Origin: Clostridium sp. UBA3947 | Lineage (GTDB): Bacteria; Bacillota; Clostridia; Clostridiales; Clostridiaceae | Direction: 5' to 3' | Length of the DNA stretch: 28,364 nt | Assembly (NCBI GenBank): GCA_002385545.1 | Contig: DGDR01000198.1 | Span: 1 to 28,364, forward strand | In this document: piece by piece, positions 23,508-28,364 of the stretch | Position numbering within the stretch: the first letter of the stretch is position 1 | Layout: the number at the start of each line of letters is the position of its first letter | Program-made: the position numbers and the translations under genes | The notes under the pieces: model-generated | Seen by the model: the letters and a program-made list of their open reading frames with translations, nothing else | Told to the model about the DNA's origin: nothing | Database searches by the model: none

Positions 23508-24451
23508 GAGTTGATGTTGGGTCTGTTAGTACAGACTTAGTTGTTTTAGATGAGGATTTAAAGGTAATTGATAAGCTATACTTAAGAACTAAGGGAAGAC
23601 CTATAAAAGCTATACAGGAGGGCTGCAAAATTCTAAAGGATAAGTATAGTGATAAGGATATTGCTGCTGTTGGTACAACAGGCAGTGGTAGACTTATAGC
23701 ATCCTATATAGTTGGAGGGGACGCGGTAAAAAATGAAATCACCGCTCATTCTGTAGCGGCTCTTGCTTTAGATCCTTCTGTAAGAACCATTATAGAAATT
23801 GGGGGCCAGGATTCTAAGATTATTATATTAAAGGATGGAATTGTAACGGATTTTGCCATGAATACTGTATGTGCAGCGGGAACAGGCTCCTTTCTTGACA
23901 GACAAGCAGAAAGATTAGGAATACCTATAGAGGAGTTTGGTGAATATGCTCTAAGAGGTAAAAATTCCTTAAGAATAGCTGGAAGATGTGCAGTTTTTGC
24001 TGAATCTGATATGATACATAAGCAGCAGCTAGGATATGATGAATGTGATATCATCAAGGGGCTTTGTGATGCCTTGGTTAGAAACTATTTAAGCAATGTG
24101 GGAAAGGGGAAAACAATAGAAAGTAAAATCTTTTTCCAAGGAGGCGTTGCAGCAAACAAAGGGATGAAAAAAGCCTTTGAAGAGGCTCTTAATACAGAGG
24201 TTATTGTGCCTGAAAATTACAATGTAATGGGCTCTATTGGTGTTGCCATATTAGCCAAGGAAGCAGTAGAGAAAAGGGGCTATTCCAATTTTAAGGGTTT
24301 TGATATTTATGATAGAGATTTTCAATCAAGAAGCTTTGAATGTAATGGCTGTAGCAATAAGTGTGAAGTAGTATCTATATATGACGGGGATAAAAATGTA
24401 GGCTCATCTGGAGATAGATGTGGAAAGTGGAGCAACAAGCTAGCAGTATAA
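23495..24451 (+). CDS. ATP-dependent activase (BadF/BcrA/HgdC family) with Cys4 tail
   Basis: This 318-residue protein belongs to the ASKHA-fold activases that use ATP hydrolysis to push a low-potential electron into a partner iron-sulfur enzyme. The phosphate-binding segment is GVDVGSVSTDLVV (5-17), with GGQDSK (103-108) and FQGGVAANKGM (214-224). The two cysteines that bridge one 4Fe-4S cluster across the homodimer are C126 (NTVCAAGTGSFLD) and C165 (GRCAVFAESDM), matching C127 and C166 of HgdC. Unlike HgdC (about 260 residues), it has a tail with C283, C286, C290 and C309. The GTG start overlaps the previous gene by 13 bases. Confidence 0.92.
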   Translation: MYYLGVDVGSVSTDLVVLDEDLKVIDKLYLRTKGRPIKAIQEGCKILKDKYSDKDIAAVGTTGSGRLIASYIVGGDAVKNEITAHSVAALALDPSVRTIIEIGGQDSKIIILKDGIVTDFAMNTVCAAGTGSFLDRQAERLGIPIEEFGEYALRGKNSLRIAGRCAVFAESDMIHKQQLGYDECDIIKGLCDALVRNYLSNVGKGKTIESKIFFQGGVAANKGMKKAFEEALNTEVIVPENYNVMGSIGVAILAKEAVEKRGYSNFKGFDIYDRDFQSRSFECNGCSNKCEVVSIYDGDKNVGSSGDRCGKWSNKLAV

Positions 24452-24476
24452 TAATTTTTATGTGGTTTTTAATTTG

Positions 24477-24501
24477 GCGACTTTCTTTAGTCGCTTTTTT
24501 T
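24477..24501 (+). terminator. Terminator of the activase operon
   Basis: GCGACT (24477-24482) pairs with AGTCGC (24489-24494), a 6-base loop, then T at 24495-24501. Confidence 0.88.
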
Positions 24502-24657
24502 ATTGTGAAAATATTATCAGTTATGTGAAAATTTCTATTAGTAAAAGAAGGATTTTTGAAACTTTTGTAGAATAATATTTAAACAAATTAAAATTTTTAT
24601 TATAGTTAGTAAAAGCTGACTGATGATAAATGCAGTATGACGAGAAAGGAGGCTTTT

Positions 24658-25332
24658 ATGGAAGCATTAGATTTAAGTATAGTTAAACAGGGAGATGCTA
24701 TTAATTTCATAAACTCGGATAAAACTTTGTTTTCAGGGACTATAGTAAAGGAATACAAGGGCTGCTTAGCAGTTGCTGTTTCCATAAAACAAAATAATTA
24801 TAGAAAATTACATGAAAAGGAACAATTTGAGCTTATTTATGCATCAAAGGACAAAGCTCTTAGATGTTCTTCGGCTGTTTTAGGAAGTTCCTTTAATAAC
24901 TATTTACAAATACTTTTAATAACAACTCCAAAGGTAATTGCGGCTATTGAAAGAAGACAGTTTAAGAGATTGCAAACAGTTATTGACATAGATTACTGCT
25001 TTTTACCAGAGAAAAATAATTATGAACGAATATCTAAGGTTGAACCTCTATGGCTAAAGAAAATGAAAAAAACCTTTACTGTAGATATCAGCGCCGGTGG
25101 TGTTTCTCTTATTACCTATGAAAAGCATCCAAAGCAAAAGCAAGCTATAATATCCTTTAATATCAATAATGAGAAAATTGTGGCCTTATGCAATGTAGTT
25201 AGAGTAGAAGATGCCAATAATAATAAGAAAACAGCATTAAAATATATAGATATAAAAAAGGAGCATGTTCAATTAATAGATTCCTATGTGCTTGAAAAGC
25301 TTAAGAGTGGACAAGAGGTAATGGCAAAATAA
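24658..25332 (+). CDS. PilZ-domain c-di-GMP receptor (YcgR-like)
   Basis: This 224-residue protein has an N-terminal YcgR-like domain (about 1-95) and a C-terminal PilZ domain. The c-di-GMP-binding motifs are intact: RRQFKR (R100 and R104) and DISAGG (D143). Such proteins act as flagellar brakes or control matrix and motility when the second messenger rises. An ATG at 24637 is in frame, but AAAGGAGG lies 5 bases before ATG 24658, which is preferred. No flagellar or cyclase gene lies in the window, so its target is open. Confidence 0.9.
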   Translation: MEALDLSIVKQGDAINFINSDKTLFSGTIVKEYKGCLAVAVSIKQNNYRKLHEKEQFELIYASKDKALRCSSAVLGSSFNNYLQILLITTPKVIAAIERRQFKRLQTVIDIDYCFLPEKNNYERISKVEPLWLKKMKKTFTVDISAGGVSLITYEKHPKQKQAIISFNINNEKIVALCNVVRVEDANNNKKTALKYIDIKKEHVQLIDSYVLEKLKSGQEVMAK

Positions 25333-25334
25333 AT

Positions 25335-25398
25335 CTCTTATTTTAGTAGAATATATATACTATTGCTATGAATATAATAATTTATAGCAATCTAAGAG
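25335..25398 (+). promoter_or_regulatory. Possible leader structure covering a ribosome binding site
   Basis: CTCTTA (25335-25340) can pair with TAAGAG (25393-25398), which overlaps the AAGAGG ribosome binding site of the next gene. Inside lie a perfect 8-bp hairpin (25362-25369 with 25384-25391) and a weaker 5-bp one (25344-25348 with 25358-25362). Together they would form a junction that hides the site. AT-rich sequence makes chance pairing possible. Confidence 0.35.
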
Positions 25399-25405
25399 GT
25401 TTATT

Positions 25406-25771
25406 ATGATTATATTGTTGGATTTCAGCAATCCTAGAAAGTTGTCCTATAATATGATTAATAATATTATATTTAATCTAAAAATGAAAAAACAATTAAT
25501 AAATAAATATAAAAAGGCCACTATTATAGCACTTATATCTATTATTATTAAAAATAGCTGCTTATATATTGCAGATTCTGCGGTGTTAGTAACTCAATTT
25601 AATATTTACGATATGGGAAAATATATTGAATTGTATGGTGTACCAACCTGTTATTATAAAATAGAGTTATCGAAGATGAAAGAAAGCATTTATCAATCTT
25701 TCCTAGCTATACAGTCCATGATGTCTAGTAATATAAAATTACTATTTAGCGCAAGTAATGTCCAGAATTAA
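25406..25771 (+). CDS. Hypothetical protein
   Basis: This 121-residue frame is not recognised. It contains a short hydrophobic stretch (ATIIALISIIIKN, about 46-58), too short and isolated to call a membrane protein with confidence, followed by IADSAVLVTQFNIYDMGKYI. Two or three cysteines are present. AAGAGG lies 6 bases before the ATG. Coding bias is similar to the neighbours, so it is probably real, but it could also be a remnant of a longer gene. Confidence 0.5.
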   Translation: MIILLDFSNPRKLSYNMINNIIFNLKMKKQLINKYKKATIIALISIIIKNSCLYIADSAVLVTQFNIYDMGKYIELYGVPTCYYKIELSKMKESIYQSFLAIQSMMSSNIKLLFSASNVQN

Positions 25772-25867
25772 ATATTTCATAGAAGCCCTTCTAAGGATAA
25801 AATATATTCCTATTAACTTGAATAAGGGTTAAAAAACATGTCAATACTTCCATTTGGAGGTGTAGAC

Positions 25868-26170
25868 ATGCTTTTGTTAAGGTACATAAGATCTTACAAG
25901 GTAAGAGCAATAAAAGTAAAGTTTATAATATTATATTTACTAAACGTAACTGATATTATATTTACCTTATTATTAATGGACATAAATTTTCCTGCTTTCT
26001 TTATAAAAACAGGTATTACTTTATTGCTATTACTAATATTAAGTCTTAAGCTAAGAAATTATGGGGATAAGCCCCTTTTTCATTCAAACATAATAATCAT
26101 GACATGCGTGGTATCGTATATCTTCATTAATTTAGCAAATATAATTACCGAATTTTCAAAGTTTATATAA
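25868..26170 (+). CDS. Small membrane protein (DUF5658-like)
   Basis: This 100-residue protein has three hydrophobic helices (about 18-37, 41-57 and 74-94), with a first helix containing LLNVTDIIFTLLLM, which resembles DUF5658 membrane proteins. An ATG at 25838 is in frame, but GGAGG at 25856-25860 lies 7 bases before ATG 25868. Function is unknown. A terminator follows. Confidence 0.7.
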   Translation: MLLLRYIRSYKVRAIKVKFIILYLLNVTDIIFTLLLMDINFPAFFIKTGITLLLLLILSLKLRNYGDKPLFHSNIIIMTCVVSYIFINLANIITEFSKFI

Positions 26171-26187
26171 GCATTGAAATAAATACT

Positions 26188-26229
26188 TAGAAGCAGAGTA
26201 GGAAGGAGCCTTCATGCTTCTATTTTTTT
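26188..26229 (+). terminator. Terminator of the small membrane protein gene
   Basis: TAGAAGCA (26188-26195) pairs with TGCTTCTA (26215-26222), then T at 26223-26229. Confidence 0.88.
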
Positions 26230-26275
26230 GCATAATAAATTATAAAATTTTAGTGCGGTTTTTGTACGATTTTTA

Positions 26276-26306
26276 TAAAAAAATAACTCCCGAGAAAACT
26301 CGGGAG
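26276..26306 (-). terminator. Terminator of the tRNA-Leu gene
   Basis: A perfect 8-bp stem pairs 26287-26294 with 26299-26306 with a 4-base loop. On the minus strand it is followed by a T-rich run (A-rich 26276-26286 on plus), 8 bases after the tRNA 3' end. Confidence 0.92.
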
Positions 26307-26314
26307 CCTTGAAG

Positions 26315-26398
26315 TGCCGAAGGCGGGAGTCGAACCCGCACGGTATTGCTACCACCGGATTTTGAGTCCGGCGCGTCTGCCAGTTCCACCACTTCGGC
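26315..26398 (-). tRNA. tRNA-Leu (anticodon CAA)
   Basis: On the minus strand the acceptor stem GCCGAAG pairs with CTTCGGC, leaving discriminator base A. The anticodon stem CCGGA/TCCGG holds the loop CTCAAAA, giving anticodon CAA, which reads UUG. A long variable arm (GGTAGCAATACC region) and the T arm with GGTTCGACTC fit a class II leucine tRNA. CCA is not encoded. It stands alone with its own promoter and terminator. Confidence 0.97.
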
Positions 26399-26410
26399 GG
26401 GACAATAGTA

Positions 26411-26439
26411 ATAATACCACGGGCTATTTAATATGTCAA
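26411..26439 (-). promoter_or_regulatory. Promoter of tRNA-Leu
   Basis: On the minus strand, TTGACA (complement of 26434-26439) and TATTAT (complement of 26411-26416) are 17 bases apart, directly before the tRNA. Confidence 0.88.
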
Positions 26440-26480
26440 TATCTATTGAAAAAATAAATTAACTTGAAAGGAGTGCCTAT

Positions 26481-26588
26481 TTGGCAATTTTGTGGGAAAT
26501 AATTACAAGTGATAACTGCTTTGTCTTCTATAGCAAAAAATACGATTTTTCAAATAAAAAGATTGTTAGATTGAAGTATATTTGCTAA
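26481..26588 (+). CDS. Possible 35-residue small ORF
   Basis: AAAGGAG (26467-26473) lies 7 bases before TTG 26481, which opens a 35-codon frame starting MAILWEIITSDNCFVFYSKK and ending KYIC, stop TAA at 26586. It contains two cysteines, several aromatics and a basic second half. No similar family is recognised. It lies in the otherwise gene-free stretch between tRNA-Leu and the NifU-like gene, so it may be a leader peptide or a small protein. The well-spaced ribosome binding site is the main support. Confidence 0.35.
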   Translation: MAILWEIITSDNCFVFYSKKYDFSNKKIVRLKYIC

Positions 26589-26591
26589 AAT
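26563..26591 (+). promoter_or_regulatory. Possible promoter of the NifU-like operon
   Basis: TTGTTA (26563-26568) and TAAAAT (26586-26591) are 17 bases apart, about 105 bases before the start codon. The -10 box sits in TTGCTAAAATA, which recurs at 26660-26670. Confidence 0.45.
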
Positions 26592-26695
26592 ATATGTGGT
26601 CAGTTGTTAAAAATTTCACTGAAAGTGATTAAAATGCTGCTTATAGCAACAAACTGGACTTGCTAAAATACATTAATAAGGAAGGAGATTATATT

Positions 26696-27388
26696 ATGAT
26701 CTATTCACATGAAGTAGAGAACATGGTATGTGTAGCTAAGGGACCAAACCATGGACCAGCACCAATTCCTCAAGAAGGAAAATGGGTACAAGTTAAGGAA
26801 ATAAAAGATATATCAGGTTTGACACATGGTGTGGGCTGGTGTGCTCCACAGCAGGGTGCATGTAAGCTTACACTAAACGTAAAGGATGGAATAATTGAAG
26901 AAGCCCTAGTTGAAACTATTGGTTGTTCAGGTATGACTCATTCAGCAGCTATGGCATCAGAAATTCTTCCAGGAAAGACTTTATTAGAAGCATTAAACAC
27001 AGACTTAGTTTGTGACGCTATAAATACAGCTATGAGAGAGTTGTTCTTACAGATAGTTTACGGAAGAACTCAAAGTGCTTTCTCAGAAAATGGACTACCA
27101 GTAGGAGCAGGTCTTGAAGACTTAGGAAAAGGACTAAGAAGCCAAGTTGGTACTATGTACGGAACAAAGGTTAAGGGAACTAGATACTTAGAAATGGCTG
27201 AAGGCTATGTTACTAAATTAGCTTTAGATGAAGATGGACAAGTTATTGGTTATGAGTTCGTTTCCCTTGGAAAAATGATGGATGCTGTTAAAAAGGGTGT
27301 TGATGCTAACGAAGCAATAAAGGCAGCAACTGGTACTTATGGTAGATTTGCTGAAGCTGCTAAGTACATCGACCCAAGACAAGAATAA
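26696..27388 (+). CDS. NifU/IscU-like iron-sulfur scaffold protein
   Basis: This 230-residue protein contains an IscU-like core: ACKLTLNVKDGIIEEALVET and GCSGMTHSAAMASEILPGKT parallel the scaffold's first two cysteine regions (C56 and C77), with C106 (DLVCDAI) nearby and further cysteines at C12 and C49. The family is found next to GGGtGRT proteins in anaerobes. It probably carries or assembles an iron-sulfur cluster for that partner rather than serving general assembly. The C-terminal extension past about 125 is not found in ordinary IscU. The frame is open upstream to 26660, but AAGGAAGGAG lies 7 bases before ATG 26696. Confidence 0.82.
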   Translation: MIYSHEVENMVCVAKGPNHGPAPIPQEGKWVQVKEIKDISGLTHGVGWCAPQQGACKLTLNVKDGIIEEALVETIGCSGMTHSAAMASEILPGKTLLEALNTDLVCDAINTAMRELFLQIVYGRTQSAFSENGLPVGAGLEDLGKGLRSQVGTMYGTKVKGTRYLEMAEGYVTKLALDEDGQVIGYEFVSLGKMMDAVKKGVDANEAIKAATGTYGRFAEAAKYIDPRQE

Positions 27389-27408
27389 GAGAAGGAGGAA
27401 GTGTAGAG

Positions 27409-28364
27409 ATGCCATTATTTGAAGGTTTTGATAGAAGAATTAATCAAATTAACGCTGCATTAAACAAATACGGTATAAATTCCATTGAGGAAGCTAAGGC
27501 TGTTTGTGATGAAGCAGGTATAGATGTTTACAATATGGTTAAAGGAATTCAGCCAATTGCTTTTGAAAATGCATGTTGGGCATACATAGTAGGTGCTGCT
27601 ATTGCAATTAAGAAGGGCTGCAAAAAGGCTGCTGAGGCTGCAGAAGCAATAGGAGAAGGCTTACAGTCATTCTGTATTCCAGGTTCTGTTGCAGATGATA
27701 GAAAGGTTGGACTTGGACATGGAAATTTAGCTGCAATGTTATTAAGAGAAGAAACTAAGTGCTTTGCTTTCCTTGCAGGACATGAGTCCTTTGCTGCTGC
27801 AGAAGGTGCTATTGGTATAGCTAAGTCTGCTAACAGAGTAAGAAAAGAGCCTTTAAGAGTAATTCTTAACGGTCTTGGAAAAGATGCTGCAATGATTATT
27901 TCCAGAATCAATGGCTTTACATATGTTCAAACTAAGTTTGACTATTTCACAGGAAAGCTTGAAGTTGTAAAAGAAACTGCTTACTCCAATGGAGAAAGAG
28001 CTAAGGTTAGATGCTATGGAGCTGACGATGTTAGAGAAGGTGTTGCTATAATGCACAAGGAAGGTGTTGATGTTTCTATCACAGGAAACTCCACTAACCC
28101 AACTAGATTCCAGCATCCAGTAGCAGGTACTTACAAGAAGGAATGTATAGAACTAGGCAAGAAATACTTCTCCGTTGCATCCGGTGGTGGTACTGGAAGA
28201 ACTCTTCACCCAGATAATATGGCTGCAGGTCCAGCTTCCTACGGTATGACTGATACTATGGGAAGAATGCACTCCGATGCTCAGTTTGCAGGTTCTTCAT
28301 CCGTTCCAGCTCACGTTGAAATGATGGGGCTTATCGGAATGGGTAACAACCCAATGGTTGGTGC
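27409..28364 (+). CDS. GGGtGRT protein, 3' end outside the window
   Basis: The first 318 codons are present and the frame is open to the window edge. The protein opens MPLFEGFDRRINQINAALNK and has the naming motif GGGTGRT at 259-265, followed by LHPDNMAAGPASYGMTDTMG and SSSVPAHVEMMGLIGMGNNP. Family members are a little over 330 residues, so only a short tail is missing. The function is unknown. It follows the NifU-like gene after 20 bases with GGAGG in between, and the pair is conserved in anaerobes to my knowledge. Cysteines at several positions may receive a cluster from the partner. Confidence 0.92.
   Translation, partial: MPLFEGFDRRINQINAALNKYGINSIEEAKAVCDEAGIDVYNMVKGIQPIAFENACWAYIVGAAIAIKKGCKKAAEAAEAIGEGLQSFCIPGSVADDRKVGLGHGNLAAMLLREETKCFAFLAGHESFAAAEGAIGIAKSANRVRKEPLRVILNGLGKDAAMIISRINGFTYVQTKFDYFTGKLEVVKETAYSNGERAKVRCYGADDVREGVAIMHKEGVDVSITGNSTNPTRFQHPVAGTYKKECIELGKKYFSVASGGGTGRTLHPDNMAAGPASYGMTDTMGRMHSDAQFAGSSSVPAHVEMMGLIGMGNNPMVG

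Noticed and set aside
23746..24057. Open minus-strand frame opposite the activase gene
   Set aside because: Low-complexity Ser/Ala-rich product, antisense to a strongly conserved gene, with no ribosome binding site.
27549..28116. Two overlapping minus-strand frames opposite the GGGtGRT gene
   Set aside because: Antisense to a continuous conserved coding frame and without start signals.
1..28364. CRISPR array, prophage or insertion sequence
   Set aside because: No regular spaced repeats, no transposase or integrase, and no phage structural genes were found on either strand.

Overview
The window looks like chromosomal DNA from an anaerobic low-GC Firmicute of the Clostridium group. The evidence is the strongly AT-rich sequence, AGGAGG-type ribosome binding sites on nearly every gene, TTG and GTG starts, TTGACA/TATAAT promoters, hairpin-plus-T-run terminators, an HPr kinase, a V-type ATPase operon in the ntp order, and the activase and GGGtGRT families typical of clostridia. 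No phage, transposase or CRISPR array was seen. The layout is housekeeping genes mixed with several families of unknown role.

Left part (1-4513): a membrane-anchored sorbosone/glucose dehydrogenase-like beta-propeller and a zinc-dependent phospholipase C-like protein, closed by a terminator. A degenerate methyltransferase-like protein follows, overlapping a cobalamin-binding radical SAM enzyme with a DUF4080-type tail. Next (4536-13309) comes a complete nine-gene V-type ATPase operon, ntpF-I-K-E-C-G-A-B-D, with its own consensus promoter, a folded 5' leader and a terminator. The rotor subunit keeps all five sodium ligands known from Enterococcus hirae NtpK, so the enzyme is probably a sodium pump or sodium-driven synthase.

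Middle (13310-18885): a non-coding stretch with a dispersed repeat; peptide deformylase, whose ribosome binding site is separated from the start codon by a perfect hairpin; an ECF transporter S component; a DUF1292 protein and a very acidic protein behind a promoter carrying a CRP/FNR-like palindrome; a structured non-coding RNA with its own promoter and terminator; and the operon DUF896 - hprK - 5-formyltetrahydrofolate cyclo-ligase - CorA-like transporter (with GMS in place of GMN).

Right part (18892-28364): a PHP phosphoesterase and a lipoprotein on the minus strand; a leaderless amidase with two peptidoglycan-binding repeats; three overlapping genes for an ATP-dependent activase and two 2-hydroxyacyl-CoA dehydratase-like iron-sulfur proteins, with no ordinary dehydratase or CoA-transferase beside them; a PilZ protein; two small proteins; tRNA-Leu(CAA) on the minus strand; and a NifU-like protein followed by a GGGtGRT protein that runs off the window.

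The best candidates for undescribed biology are the structured RNA at about 15802-16034, the activase trio, the NifU-like/GGGtGRT pair, and the folded Shine-Dalgarno spacer of def. All functional calls come from reading the sequence alone; no database search was run.
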